Source: a virus. From it: a stretch of DNA of 45,003 bases. The position numbers and the translations under genes were made by a program. Of the stretch, positions 22,305 to 33,300 are shown one piece after another (within the stretch, counting starts at the first letter, position 1; each line of letters starts with the position of its first letter). Under the pieces are notes generated by a model, which was given only the letters and a program-made list of their open reading frames with translations, had not been told where the DNA came from and did not search any database. The stretch lies in IMG/VR virus record IMGVR_UViG_3300031785_000010, positions 1 through 45,003 of that record, one strand, 5' to 3'.

Positions 22305-24719
22305 ATGGTTTATACAAATTATAACAGTTCATTCCCAGATCAGGTAGTACCAGACGCAGTAAAGAACAGTTATGAATATGGGCTGCAAGTTGCGCAAGCT
22401 ATTGAAAATGAATGGTTTAATCAGGATTATAGTGGAGATAGGTATTTGCAAAACTTTCAAAATTTTCATAGATTACGTTTATATGCGCGAGGTGAGCAAC
22501 CAATACAAAAATATAAAGATGAATTATCTATAAATGGAGATTTATCTTATTTAAATTTAGATTGGAAAATTGTACCAATTTTACCAAAATTTGTAGATAT
22601 TATAGTTAATGGCATGACTGACAAAGGTTATGAAATTAAATCTTTTGCTACAGACCCTTTCGCTTTAAAAAAACGAACCGATTTTGTTTTTAATGCAATA
22701 AGAGATATACGTAATAAAGAATTAATTGAGCAATTAAATCAAATAATGCAAACTAATTTATTCGCTAGCGCTAATATTAATGATTTACCGGAAAGCGAAG
22801 AAGAATTAGAATTATATACTCAATTAAATTATAAACAAAGTGCAGAAGTAGCTGAAGAAGAGCTAATAAATAATGTTTTTGATTATAATAAATATAATGA
22901 AATTAAAAGAAGATTAGCCTATGATTTAGCTGTTATAGGAATAGGTGCATCTAAAACAAATTTTAATTTATCTGAAGGAGTTACAGTAGATTATGTAGAC
23001 CCCGCATCTATGGTTTATTCTTACACTGAAGATCCAAACTTTAATGATATTTATTATGTTGGCGAAGTTAAAAATTTAAGTATATCTGAAGTAAAAAGAT
23101 TATTCCCTGAGCTTACTGATTCAGAATTAAAAGAAATACAAAAATATAAAGGGCCGGCTAGTTACAGTAATTATGTAAAAAATTATGGTGGACAAGATGA
23201 CTATAATTTAATTCCTATATTATTTTTTGAATATAAAACATATACTAATCAAGTTTTTAAAATTAAAAAAACTGATCAGGGATTAGAAAAAACCATAGAA
23301 AAAGATGATACTTTTAATCCACCAGAAAATGAAAACTTTAATAAAGTAGCGAGGAGTATTGAAGTCCTATATACAGGTGCAAAGGTTTTAGGCATGAGCA
23401 AAGTTATTAAATGGCAATTGTCTGAAAATATGACACGACCCTACGGGGATGTTACTAAAGTTAATATGAATTATAGTATTTGTGCTCCTCGAATGTATAA
23501 AGGAAGAATTGAATCTTTAGTAAGCCGTATTACTAGTTTTGCGGATATGATTCAATTAACTCACTTAAAATTACAACAAGTTCTCGCTAGAGTAGTTCCT
23601 GATGGGGTTTATTTAGATATGGATGGCCTTGCCGAAGTAGATTTAGGTAATGGAACAAATTATAATCCTACCGAAGCACTTAATATGTATTTTCAAACCG
23701 GTAGTATTGTCGGTAGATCTTTAACACAAGACGGTGAATTAAATAGAGGCAAAGTGCCTATACAAGAATTGCAGTCATCAAGTGGTTTAGCTAAAATTCA
23801 ATCATTAATACAAACGTATCAATATTATTTACAAATGATAAGAGATACAACAGGATTAAATGAAGCAGTAGATGGTAGCACTCCTGATAAAAATGCATTA
23901 GTTGGATTACAAAAAATAGCTGCTGCAAATTCTAATACAGCTACGCGGCATGTACTAAAAGCTTTAATGTACATAACTATACGTACTGCAGAAAATATTA
24001 GTTTGCGCGTAAATGACGCTTTAAATTTTCCTTTAACAAAAGAAGCATTGCTTAATAGTATTAATACATTTAATGTAAAAACACTAGAAGAGCTAGAAGA
24101 AATTAGTTTACATGATTTTGGCATTTTTTTAGAATTAGAGCCCGATGCTGAAGAAAAAAACCAACTTGAACAAAATATTCAAATAGCTTTAAAAGCAGGA
24201 GGTATTAATTTAGAAGATGCTATTGATATTAGAGAAATTAGTAATATTAAATTAGCTAATCAATTACTAAAATTAAAGCGTAAGCAAAAAATTAAAAAAG
24301 ATCAAGAAATTACACAAGCTAATATTCAAGCTCAAGCGCAAGCAAATGCCAAAGCATCTGAGGCAGCTGCTTTAGCGGAAGTTCAAAAACAACAAGCTTT
24401 AGCAGAAACTAAAGTACAAATTGAAAAAGCAAAATCAGATTTTGAAATTAATAGAATGGAGCAAGAATCATTAATTAAAAAAGAATTAATGGCCCAAGAA
24501 TTTCAATATAATATACAATTAGCTCAAGCGCGAGCGCAAAATGAAACTACAAGAGAAAAAGAAATTGAAGATAGAAAAGATGAAAGAGTTCGAATACAAG
24601 GAACTCAACAATCTGAACTTATAGATCAAAGAAAAAATGATCTTTTACCTAAAAATTTTGAATCTGCAGGATTTGATAATTTAGATGGGTTTGGCTTAGA
24701 ACAATTTGAGCCGAGATAA
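22305..24719 (+). CDS. Portal protein
   Basis: This 804-residue protein follows the large terminase by 4 bp. The N-terminal two-thirds show the portal pattern: LNLDWKIVPILPKFVDIIVN (about residues 84-103), YDLAVIGIGASKTNFNLSEG, YVDPASMVYSY and ESLVSRITSFADMIQLTHLK. The last 160 residues form a long Gln/Ala/Lys-rich coiled coil (QAQAQANAKASEAAALAEVQ). Size and order match portals of crAss-like and related podoviruses, which are unusually long. It would form the dodecameric DNA channel at one capsid vertex. The C-terminal coiled coil may be the tunnel or barrel extension. Confidence 0.85.
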   Translation: MVYTNYNSSFPDQVVPDAVKNSYEYGLQVAQAIENEWFNQDYSGDRYLQNFQNFHRLRLYARGEQPIQKYKDELSINGDLSYLNLDWKIVPILPKFVDIIVNGMTDKGYEIKSFATDPFALKKRTDFVFNAIRDIRNKELIEQLNQIMQTNLFASANINDLPESEEELELYTQLNYKQSAEVAEEELINNVFDYNKYNEIKRRLAYDLAVIGIGASKTNFNLSEGVTVDYVDPASMVYSYTEDPNFNDIYYVGEVKNLSISEVKRLFPELTDSELKEIQKYKGPASYSNYVKNYGGQDDYNLIPILFFEYKTYTNQVFKIKKTDQGLEKTIEKDDTFNPPENENFNKVARSIEVLYTGAKVLGMSKVIKWQLSENMTRPYGDVTKVNMNYSICAPRMYKGRIESLVSRITSFADMIQLTHLKLQQVLARVVPDGVYLDMDGLAEVDLGNGTNYNPTEALNMYFQTGSIVGRSLTQDGELNRGKVPIQELQSSSGLAKIQSLIQTYQYYLQMIRDTTGLNEAVDGSTPDKNALVGLQKIAAANSNTATRHVLKALMYITIRTAENISLRVNDALNFPLTKEALLNSINTFNVKTLEELEEISLHDFGIFLELEPDAEEKNQLEQNIQIALKAGGINLEDAIDIREISNIKLANQLLKLKRKQKIKKDQEITQANIQAQAQANAKASEAAALAEVQKQQALAETKVQIEKAKSDFEINRMEQESLIKKELMAQEFQYNIQLAQARAQNETTREKEIEDRKDERVRIQGTQQSELIDQRKNDLLPKNFESAGFDNLDGFGLEQFEPR

Positions 24720-24747
24720 TTATTAACAAATTTTATATTATTATATT

Positions 24748-25962
24748 ATGTCAACAGAAGTGAAAGAACAAGTAAAAGAAGAAGGTACATTTAAAATTAA
24801 AAAAAAGATACCTAAAAAATTAATTGGTGAAAACCAAGTAATAAAAGTAGATTTAACAAAAAAACCAGAAAACGATGCCATTCAAGAGCAAAGCACAAAT
24901 GAGGTTTCTATACGCAACGAATCCGAAACTAGCGAAGGAGTTCAAAAGCGAGACGAGCTCAAGCCAAATGAAGAACCTCCCGGAAAAAATAATAACGATG
25001 TTGAGGAAAAATTAGAATCCCCATTAGAGCTTATTGAAGATGAAAACAATAAAACTGACGAGGCACGAGTGGATTCAAGCGTTGAAGTTACCACTACCAC
25101 ACCGGAACAAAAAGAAATATTACAAGAAAATAAAACACAAGAATTACCAGATGGAGTAAATAAACTTTTAGAGTTTATGAAAGATACTGGCGGTTCTATA
25201 CAGGACTATGCTAGATTAAATGCAGATTATAGTAATGTTGATAATAATACCTTAATTAGAGAATATTATAAACAAACTAAACCTCATTTAGATACTGAAG
25301 ATGTTAATATTATATTAGAAGACTTTGACTACGATAAAGAAGTTGACGAGCCAAAAGATATAAGAAAAAAACAAATAGCATATAAAGAAGAAGTTGCAAA
25401 AGCTAAAAACTTTTTAGAGCAAACTAAAGAAAAATATTATGAAGAGATTAAGTTAAGACCTTCAGAAAATAGTGAGCAAAAAAAAGCTATAGACTTTTTT
25501 AACCGATATAAACAAGAAGAGCAAAATAAACAAAATATAAGACAAGGGTTTATTGATAAAACTAATAATTACTTTTCAAATGAATTCAAAGGTTTTGATT
25601 TTAACTTAGGAAGTAAAAAATTTAGATATGCCGTTAAAGACCCTAATAATGTAGCTCAAGCACAACAAGATTTATCTGAATTTGTTGGGACGTTTCTCAA
25701 TAAAGAAGGAGTAATGGAGGATGCTGCAGGTTATCATAAAGCTGTTTATGCTGCTAGAAATGCTGATACTATAGCAAATCACTTTTACGAACAAGGAAAA
25801 ACAGATGCAATTAAAGAACAAATTGCAAAAACTAAAAACCTAACAACTGAGCCTAGGCAAACAGCTTCTGGCGAAGTGTTTGTAAACGGTTTAAAAGTAA
25901 AAGCTATTAGCGGCCTTGACTCTTCAAAACTTAAAATTAAAACTAGAAAATTTAAAAATTAA
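24748..25962 (+). CDS. Candidate scaffolding protein
   Basis: The 404-residue protein lies between portal and capsid genes, the usual scaffold position. Residues 1-125 are highly charged and probably disordered (EEGTFKIKKKIPKKLIGENQ, then many Glu/Asn/Lys). The central region is helical (DIRKKQIAYKEEVAKAKNFL), and a compact C-terminal part ends SSKLKIKTRKFKN, basic as in scaffold capsid-binding tails. No catalytic protease motif is seen, so proteolytic maturation is not indicated here. The stretch around 24901-24960 is G+C-richer than its surroundings. Role inferred from order and composition. Confidence 0.6.
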   Translation: MSTEVKEQVKEEGTFKIKKKIPKKLIGENQVIKVDLTKKPENDAIQEQSTNEVSIRNESETSEGVQKRDELKPNEEPPGKNNNDVEEKLESPLELIEDENNKTDEARVDSSVEVTTTTPEQKEILQENKTQELPDGVNKLLEFMKDTGGSIQDYARLNADYSNVDNNTLIREYYKQTKPHLDTEDVNIILEDFDYDKEVDEPKDIRKKQIAYKEEVAKAKNFLEQTKEKYYEEIKLRPSENSEQKKAIDFFNRYKQEEQNKQNIRQGFIDKTNNYFSNEFKGFDFNLGSKKFRYAVKDPNNVAQAQQDLSEFVGTFLNKEGVMEDAAGYHKAVYAARNADTIANHFYEQGKTDAIKEQIAKTKNLTTEPRQTASGEVFVNGLKVKAISGLDSSKLKIKTRKFKN

Positions 25963-25967
25963 AAAAA

Positions 25968-27434
25968 ATGGCAAACGTAGCTCCCCAATTTGGGGCAATT
26001 AAACCGAGTGCTAAACAGCAAGTTCTGTCAACTAACTTTATCCAATTTACGGATAGTGGTACTGCAGCAACTTTTTCTGATTTTGCACAACAATATCTTC
26101 CTGAGATCTACGAACAAGAAGTAGAACGATATGGAAATAGAACACTTTCTGGTTTCTTACGTATGGTAGGAGCAGAAATGCCTATGACTTCTGATCAGGT
26201 TATTTGGTCAGAGCAAAATAGATTGCACGTAGCTTACAACGATGTAAGCAAAGCTGCAAATAATACAGATTTAACTTTTACATTAAATGCAACTTTAGGG
26301 CCAGATTTTGTTGATAACAACATTTCTATAAATGATACATTAGTTGTTATGAATCCGGCTACTGGAGCAGAAGTAAAAGCTTTAGTTACTAATAGTGTAG
26401 GTACTGTAGCAGGCGGTAATGCAACCGCTACAATTACTGTAGCTACTTATACTGGAGCCAATTTATCTACTACTTTAGGTTCTGCTGGTAATGTATTAGC
26501 CGGTCTTAAAATATTTGTTTATGGTTCAGAATATCGTAAAGGAACAGGGGATACTGATATTAAAAGCATTACTCCAATTTTAACTCAATTTAGCAATCAA
26601 CCAATAATTATTAAAGATAGATATGAAATTAATGGTTCAGATATGGCTCAAATTGGTTGGATTGAAGTTGCTACTGAAGACGGAACTTCTGGTTACTTAT
26701 GGTATTTAAAAGCTGAATCTGAAACAAGATTAAGATTTGAAGATTATTTAGAAATGGCAATGGTAGAAGGTGAAGTACCTGCTGCTGGATCTGGAGTTGC
26801 TGGTCTTGCTCCTATTAGACAAGGAACAGAAGGATTATTTTCTGCTATTAATTCAAGAGGTAATGTATTAAATAATTTTAGTGCAGCCGCTGGATTAGGA
26901 GAGTTTGATAGTATTTTGAAAAATTTAGATACTCAAGGCGCTATTGAAGAAAATATGCTTTTCTTAAATCGAAGTACTTCATTAGATATTGATGATATGC
27001 TAGCAAGTATTTCTACGGGAATGCAAGGTGGTACAGCTTTTGGATTATTTGAAAACTCAGAAGAAATGGCTTTAAATCTTGGATTTAGTGGTTTCCGTAG
27101 AGGATCATATGATTTTTATAAAACTGATTGGAAATATTTAAATGATGCATCTACTCGTGGAGCTGTAGCAGTTTCGTCAATAGACGGGGTTCTTATTCCC
27201 GCTGGTACATCAACTGTATATGATCAAATATTAGGGTCTAATATAAGAAGGCCTTTCTTACACGTTCGATACAGAGCTTCTCAAACAGAAGATAGACGTA
27301 TGAAATCTTGGATAACAGGTTCTGCTGGGGGCGCATTTACTACAGATGTTGACTCGATGGTTGTACATTTTTTATCTGAAAGATGTTTGTGTGTACAAGG
27401 TGCTAATAACTTTGTATTATTTACATCTTCGTAG
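25968..27434 (+). CDS. Major capsid protein
   Basis: The 488-residue protein begins MANVAPQFGAIKPSAKQQVL and has FAQQYLPEIYEQEVERYGNR (about 39-58), SDQVIWSEQNRLHVAY, and a C-terminal region with LHVRYRASQTEDRRMKSWIT. The balanced composition, length and position after portal and scaffold, followed by a strong terminator, fit the HK97-fold capsid of crAss-like-type phages. The gene starts after an A-only leader and is likely expressed at a high level. Its fold cannot be proven from sequence alone here. It is the best capsid candidate and a likely client of the phage chaperonin. Confidence 0.85.
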   Translation: MANVAPQFGAIKPSAKQQVLSTNFIQFTDSGTAATFSDFAQQYLPEIYEQEVERYGNRTLSGFLRMVGAEMPMTSDQVIWSEQNRLHVAYNDVSKAANNTDLTFTLNATLGPDFVDNNISINDTLVVMNPATGAEVKALVTNSVGTVAGGNATATITVATYTGANLSTTLGSAGNVLAGLKIFVYGSEYRKGTGDTDIKSITPILTQFSNQPIIIKDRYEINGSDMAQIGWIEVATEDGTSGYLWYLKAESETRLRFEDYLEMAMVEGEVPAAGSGVAGLAPIRQGTEGLFSAINSRGNVLNNFSAAAGLGEFDSILKNLDTQGAIEENMLFLNRSTSLDIDDMLASISTGMQGGTAFGLFENSEEMALNLGFSGFRRGSYDFYKTDWKYLNDASTRGAVAVSSIDGVLIPAGTSTVYDQILGSNIRRPFLHVRYRASQTEDRRMKSWITGSAGGAFTTDVDSMVVHFLSERCLCVQGANNFVLFTSS

Positions 27435-27443
27435 TATTTATTT

Positions 27444-27487
27444 AGGCGGAAGGGGGGTGAAGCTTTTACCCCCTCATGCCTTTTTTT
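27444..27487 (+). terminator. Rho-independent terminator after the major capsid gene
   Basis: AGGC and GCCT flank a G-run and C-run stem (GGGGGT with ACCCCC) with a loop around GAAGCTTTT, followed directly by seven T. It lies 10 bp after the capsid stop codon and would partly end transcription there, raising the capsid-to-downstream mRNA ratio. Confidence 0.9.
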
Positions 27488-27509
27488 AATTATTTAATTT
27501 TATTTTATC

Positions 27510-28322
27510 ATGGAAAAAACAATGGCGAAGGCGCCTCAAACTAAAAAAGCAGCTAAGCCTGCAATTAAAACAGCAACACCAAAAAATAATTGGGAAATTA
27601 AAGATCGTACATATATATTGCTTAGCGATTTAAGCCCTTTAACATATACAATTTCATCAAGACATACATATAAATATCCATTGTTATGGTTTGATGAAAC
27701 TACTAATCAACAAAGAGAATTAAGATATGCGACAAATCAAACTTCGCCATTTGTAGATGAACAAAAAGGTGAAGCAACTTTAGGGCATATAATATTTAGG
27801 AATGGCACATTAACGGTACCTAAAGCTCAACAAAATTTGCAAAAGTTATTATCATTATATCATCCCTTAAAAGATAAAAAATATAAAGAATTTGATCCTG
27901 TTGTTGAAGCAGTTGATGATTTAGATTATATGGAAGTAACTATAGAGGCTTTAAATGCTGCGCGTGAAATTGAAATAGATTTAGCTGAAGCAATTTTAAG
28001 AGTTGAGGTGGGATCTAAAGTAAATAAAATGAGCTCTAAAGAAATAAAAAGAGATCTTTTAATTTACGCAAAAGATAATCCAGAATTATTTTTAGAATTA
28101 GCTAATGACGAAAATGTTCAATTAAGAAATGTAGCTATAAACGCTACGGAAATGGGTATTATTAAATTATCACAAGATCAAAGATCATTTAGTATTGCTA
28201 AAACAGGACGTAAAATAATGAATGTTCCGTTTGATGAAAATCCGTATTCTGCTATGGCCGCATATTTTAAAACAGATGAAGGCGTTGATTTGTATAAAAC
28301 TATACAGAAAAAATTAGGATAA
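27510..28322 (+). CDS. Conserved head-region protein (270 aa)
   Basis: The first 26 residues are a Lys/Ala/Pro-rich tail (TMAKAPQTKKAAKPAIKTAT). A second ATG at codon 5 is an alternative start. The body has a beta-rich N-terminal part (IKDRTYILLSDLSPLTYTIS) and a helical C-terminal part with VEAVDDLDYMEVTIEALNAA and MSSKEIKRDLLIYAKDNPEL. Location between capsid and connector genes fits a head accessory protein. I know similar proteins in this position in marine podoviruses but not their function. It is flanked by a terminator and a hairpin. Confidence 0.6.
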   Translation: MEKTMAKAPQTKKAAKPAIKTATPKNNWEIKDRTYILLSDLSPLTYTISSRHTYKYPLLWFDETTNQQRELRYATNQTSPFVDEQKGEATLGHIIFRNGTLTVPKAQQNLQKLLSLYHPLKDKKYKEFDPVVEAVDDLDYMEVTIEALNAAREIEIDLAEAILRVEVGSKVNKMSSKEIKRDLLIYAKDNPELFLELANDENVQLRNVAINATEMGIIKLSQDQRSFSIAKTGRKIMNVPFDENPYSAMAAYFKTDEGVDLYKTIQKKLG

Positions 28323-28340
28323 TACGTAATATATATAATA

Positions 28341-28365
28341 ACTGGGCTGCATAAAGCGGCCTAGT
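28341..28365 (+). terminator. Hairpin between the head accessory and connector genes
   Basis: ACTGGGCTGC and GCGGCCTAGT form a 10-bp stem (two G-U pairs) around the loop ATAAA. It is followed by an AU-rich tract rather than a U-run. It may be a weak terminator or an RNA-processing or stability hairpin. Confidence 0.5.
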
Positions 28366-28386
28366 ATTATATTATAAAAAATTAAT

Positions 28387-29142
28387 ATGGCTATAAATGT
28401 AAACACTGTATATCAAACAGTGTTGACAATATTAAACAAAGAACAAAGGGGGTATATGACTCCTGATGAATTTAATAATGTTGCAACACAGGTACAATTA
28501 GAAGTATTTGAAAAATATTTTGAAGATTTAAATCAACAAATACGAGTACCTCAAACCGACATGAACTATGCGGATAGAGTCGAAAATATTGATGAAAAAA
28601 TAGCTGTATTTAAAACATTTGGTAATGCAGTTTATAACGCTGCCGCGGTAACTACAGATAAATATTTTACTTTGCCTAACACCGATGCATACGGAAAATC
28701 CGTTACTTTATATCGTATAGGTGAAGTTACTTATAAAAACGAAGTGCTTGTTCAAAGACTTCAAAGAAACGACTTTTATACTTCTGAAAAGTCAAAATTA
28801 ACAAAAGCAACAGAAACTTTCCCAACATATTTATTTGAGAATAATTATTTATTTGTTAGACCAACCACTATACAAAGCGATATTGAGGTAGAATATGTTC
28901 GTAAACCAGTAGATGTAGTATGGGGTTTTACTGTAGGCTCTCTTGGTCAATATGTTTATAATACCGCTGTTTATAATGCGGCAACGAATACTGGTTCACA
29001 AGATTTTGAATTAGATATAAGTGAACAAACCGAAGTGATATTAAGAATATTAATGTATTCTGGTATAATTATTAAAGATCCTCAAATTGTTCAAGCAGCT
29101 GCTCAACAAGTGCAAATGGACGAAATAAATAAAAAATCATAG
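28387..29142 (+). CDS. Connector / ring protein (head-tail junction)
   Basis: This 251-residue protein begins MAINVNTVYQTVLTILNKEQ. It has a helical N-terminus (RGYMTPDEFNNVATQVQLEV), a central beta region with VTLYRIGEVTYKNEVLVQRL and NNYLFVRPTTIQSDIEVEYV, and a helical end (AAAQQVQMDEINKKS). The pattern of two helical ends around a beta core fits head-tail connector (ring) proteins. The gene order portal-capsid-connector-connector-stabilisation protein supports this. No catalytic motif is visible. Confidence 0.6.
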   Translation: MAINVNTVYQTVLTILNKEQRGYMTPDEFNNVATQVQLEVFEKYFEDLNQQIRVPQTDMNYADRVENIDEKIAVFKTFGNAVYNAAAVTTDKYFTLPNTDAYGKSVTLYRIGEVTYKNEVLVQRLQRNDFYTSEKSKLTKATETFPTYLFENNYLFVRPTTIQSDIEVEYVRKPVDVVWGFTVGSLGQYVYNTAVYNAATNTGSQDFELDISEQTEVILRILMYSGIIIKDPQIVQAAAQQVQMDEINKKS

Positions 29143-29145
29143 AAT

Positions 29146-30372
29146 ATGGCAAGCCCAGATGGTGGATTAATTCAAGAAACAAGTTCGCAATATTATGCAG
29201 GTGTACAAAGCTTTGTTGCAGATGGCACTACTAATGTATATACAACTACATTTAATACTGATTTAGTTTTTGGTAATTATGATCCTAACACCGTTGATTA
29301 TGCTAAAAATAATTTTAAATTATATACTAGTCCTAATGGTATGCCAGGCACTTTTACTGAGTATACGTCGGCTTATACTGTTGTAAATAATGTAATTACA
29401 ATTACAGCAGTGCCTGCCCAATATACGAACATAGTAGTTCAACTTAAAATATTAACAGGTGGTTATTATGGTAATAATGATGCGTATGGAAATGTTGTAG
29501 AAGAAAATTATGGAGGGTACGGATTTGTAAAAGTTTCCGATTTAGTAACAAACTTTTTAGTAGGATACGTAGGGGCAGGTAAATTAATAGAAAAAGTTAA
29601 ACGTACGGATATTATATTTCATGTAAAGCGAGCGCTACAAGAATTTAGCTATGATACTTTACAAAGCATTCATTCACAAGAGGCGACAATACCTGATAAT
29701 TTAACTTTGCCTTTGCCTCAAGACTATGTTAATTATGTAAAATTTTCTTGGATTGATACATTAGGTGTTAAGCATATTATATACCCTACAACATTAACTT
29801 CAAATCCTTATAGTTTATTGCCACAAGATTGGCAAGCAATACCGATACAAGATAACTTTGAAAATGGTTTAAATACAACTTCTATAACTGAAGAAAGATG
29901 GGGAAGTGCAAATGATAGGCTAATTACTGGTAATATTGATGTTAATAATATAAATTCAGGAGTATATCCAGGCGCTTTTTATGGCTATGGTTATGAAGGG
30001 TTTTGGGGTGAAAGATATGGCCTTAATCCTGAAACAACACAAAAAAATGGCTGGTTTACTATGAATTACCGTGAGGGTAAAGTATCTTTTTCTAGTAATT
30101 TAAGAGATCAACTTATAATATTTGAATATATATCAGATGGTTTAGCATATGATATAGATTCTAAAGTTCCTAAATTAGCTGAAGATGCAGTTTATGCTTA
30201 TGTTAACCATGCGGTCCTTGCTAGTAAAAAAAATACCCCCGAATATATTGTTAGAAGATACCGTGACGAAAAAAGCGCAAAACTAAGAAATGCAAAAATT
30301 AGATTATCTAATATTAAACTAGACGAAATTGTTCAAGTAATGCGCAATAAATCTAAATGGATTAAAACTTAA
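29146..30372 (+). CDS. Second connector / ring protein
   Basis: The 408-residue protein has a beta-rich N-terminal domain (SFVADGTTNVYTTTFNTDLV) and a helical core with KRTDIIFHVKRALQEFSYDT. That core resembles the P22 gp4-like head-tail adaptor family. The C-terminus is helical and basic (RYRDEKSAKLRNAKIRLSNI, then VQVMRNKSKWIKT). It is spaced 3 bp from the previous gene and 4 bp from the next. It likely forms a ring under the portal. Assignment rests on the conserved helix motif and position. Confidence 0.65.
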   Translation: MASPDGGLIQETSSQYYAGVQSFVADGTTNVYTTTFNTDLVFGNYDPNTVDYAKNNFKLYTSPNGMPGTFTEYTSAYTVVNNVITITAVPAQYTNIVVQLKILTGGYYGNNDAYGNVVEENYGGYGFVKVSDLVTNFLVGYVGAGKLIEKVKRTDIIFHVKRALQEFSYDTLQSIHSQEATIPDNLTLPLPQDYVNYVKFSWIDTLGVKHIIYPTTLTSNPYSLLPQDWQAIPIQDNFENGLNTTSITEERWGSANDRLITGNIDVNNINSGVYPGAFYGYGYEGFWGERYGLNPETTQKNGWFTMNYREGKVSFSSNLRDQLIIFEYISDGLAYDIDSKVPKLAEDAVYAYVNHAVLASKKNTPEYIVRRYRDEKSAKLRNAKIRLSNIKLDEIVQVMRNKSKWIKT

Positions 30373-30376
30373 ATAG

Positions 30377-33300
30377 ATGCCTGAGGTTAAAAATGCTTTT
30401 ATAAAGTCAAAAATGAACCTTGACCTTGACGCAAGATTAATACCGCGTGGGGAATATAGAGAAGGTAGCAATATTCAAGTTAGTAAATCAGAAAGCGCGG
30501 ACGTTGGAGCTTTAGAAAATGTTTTAGGTAATCAATTATTAGCAGATTTTAATGTATTAACAAGCACGTCAGCTAACAATCTACAAATAATAGGTCAATT
30601 TACTAATACTAATGACGATACTATATATATATTTTTAACTGATTATACTGATCCGAATTATTTAACAGATATTACTTTTAGTTCTACCGCTAAAAATTAT
30701 ATATATTCATATAATGTAGCTACGGCCGCATCTACAATTTTAGTTTCTGGTAGTTTTTTAAATTTTTCAACTACTAATTTAATTACCGGTGTAAATTTAA
30801 TTGAAGAATTATTATTTTTTACTGATAACAGAAATCAACCTCGTAAAATAAATGTAAGACTTGCAACTGAAAATGTTAATTATTATACAAATGAAGATCA
30901 AATTTCTGTTGCAAAATATGCACCATACCAACCTATAAATTTATATAAACAAACAACAACGACTGATTTATCTGGATATGAAACTACAATGTATGATGTT
31001 GTTAGCCCTACTTTAGCTGATAATACTACACAAAATCCTTATTTTCAAGGAACACCAAATCCTTATAACTCAACGTATCCAGGGGACCCAGATTATTTAG
31101 AAGATAAATTTGTAAGGTTTAGTTATAGATTTAGATTTGATGATAATGAATATTCCCTTTTTGCCCCTTTTACACAAGCAGCATATATTCCTAAACAAGA
31201 CGGTTTCTTTTTAGATGGCGATGAAGATAAAGCCTATAGAAGTACTATAGTTGAATATATGGAAAATAAAGTAAATGAAATTAAATTACAAATTCCATTA
31301 CCTTTAGATAACAGTAATAACCCGGTTACTGGTAATAATCTTTTTTCTTATTTTAAAATAAAAGAAATAGATATTTTATATAAAGAAGACGGATCTCAAA
31401 ACGTTCAGGTATTAAATACAATAGAACAATCTGATTTTGGGACTGCAAGTATTATTGAGTTTACTTATCAAGCTACTAAGCCTTATAAAACATTACCTGA
31501 AGCTGAAATAATAAGAGTATATGATAAAGTACCAGTAAGAGCTTTATCGCAAGAAATAATTTCTAATAGAGTAGTTTATGGAAATTTTCAAGATAAACAC
31601 ACACCTCCTACAAACTTAAATTACAATGTAGGTGTAAGCCAAAAATCAACATTTGCATTGCCTTCTCCGGCAAATCCAACAGGCTATACAGGCATTACAG
31701 AATATCCTAATAGCACTGTTAAACAAAATAGAAATTATCAAGCAGGTATTGTTTTAAGTGATAGATACGGCAGATCTTCAACAGTAATACTTTCTAATAG
31801 CCAAATACAAAATGTAATCGGTAATGATGCATTTGATGCTGCTACAATATATCATAACTATAGAACAAGTGCTGAATCGTCTTCATTACCTATTTCTACT
31901 TTAAGTGGAGATTCAATTAAATTACTATTTAATGACCAAATTACAAGTAATCGTACACTAAGTTCGGGCGCTCCAGGTTTATATAATGGTGACGCGGGAA
32001 GCGCAGATTATAATCCTTTAGGTTGGTATTCTTTTAAAGTTGTTATTAAACAAACTGAACAAGAATATTATAATGTTTACTTGCCAAGTATTATGCAAAA
32101 CTATCCTAATGGGGTTACTGCGGATGATCCAGTAGGTACGATAGGGTTTATTACATTAATAAATGATAATATAAATAAAATTCCTAGAGATTTAGTTGAA
32201 GTAGGGCCCGATCAAAAACAATTTAGAAGTAGTGTTGAAATATTTGGAAGAGTAACACCAGAGTTTACAAGTACTACAGCACCGTCGTATAATGAAGCTT
32301 TTTATCCTAATACTTCAACTGTTACAAGTATACCTAATACTGTAATAGCTATTGCAGATCAATCAGATATGTTTGGTAGTGCTGCAACGGGTATAACAGA
32401 CTTATATGAAACAAAAAGTAATCCTTTAGTAGCTAGATTTTCTCAAATTACAGGAAATTTAATAGGCGGTTCAGGCGCTTCAGGTACATATACATATAAA
32501 TTAGGAGTGTTTGAAACAACACCGGTTGAATCATTGTTAAATATATATTTTGAAACTTCTACTACAGGATTGATTTCATCATTAAACAACGCAATATTAA
32601 CAGGTAATACAGGACTAGCTACAGGCCTTTTTAATTATACTTTTTCTTTGAATGAAGGTATGACTTTAAGCTCAACAGAAACTATTGTTGCAAATCAATT
32701 TGCAGTACAATCAGCAGCTTCTGCAGCTAATAATGATAGCCCGGTGCAAACCTCTAATTTAACTATTGTTAATATTACAAATGGAAATAATGAAATAATA
32801 CAAGAAGGAGATAACGGGCCGTATTTTATTATGACAAAAAGTAATAATAATGGTCAAACTTTAGATAAAAATGATCCTGCAACATATGATAATTATACAC
32901 TTAAAACCGCTAGACTTTTTTATTATGGTCCAAATTCAAATGTAACTGATCAATATACTTTTACTTATAATAATGATGGAGCTACTCTAACATCAACAGG
33001 TTCATTACAAAATGTAGCACCCATCATAAGCCCTAAACCTTCAACTATTTCTACGCAAGTTGGCCAAACAAGCATTAATGCATCAAATAGTTTATTTAGT
33101 GCCGTAAATGGAAGCGCAGATACTTCACCAGTAAGTGGTGCAGGAACTACAGTAAATAAGCAAGATTTAGAATTTAGTATAACTTCTCAACCAGCAGGGA
33201 ATCAATTTAGCATAGATAGTGTAACAGGCGAAATAACCGTGACTGGTACTCCATCAGGGCTCAATAATTTAACAATACAAGTAAAAGACGCTGGTGAATT

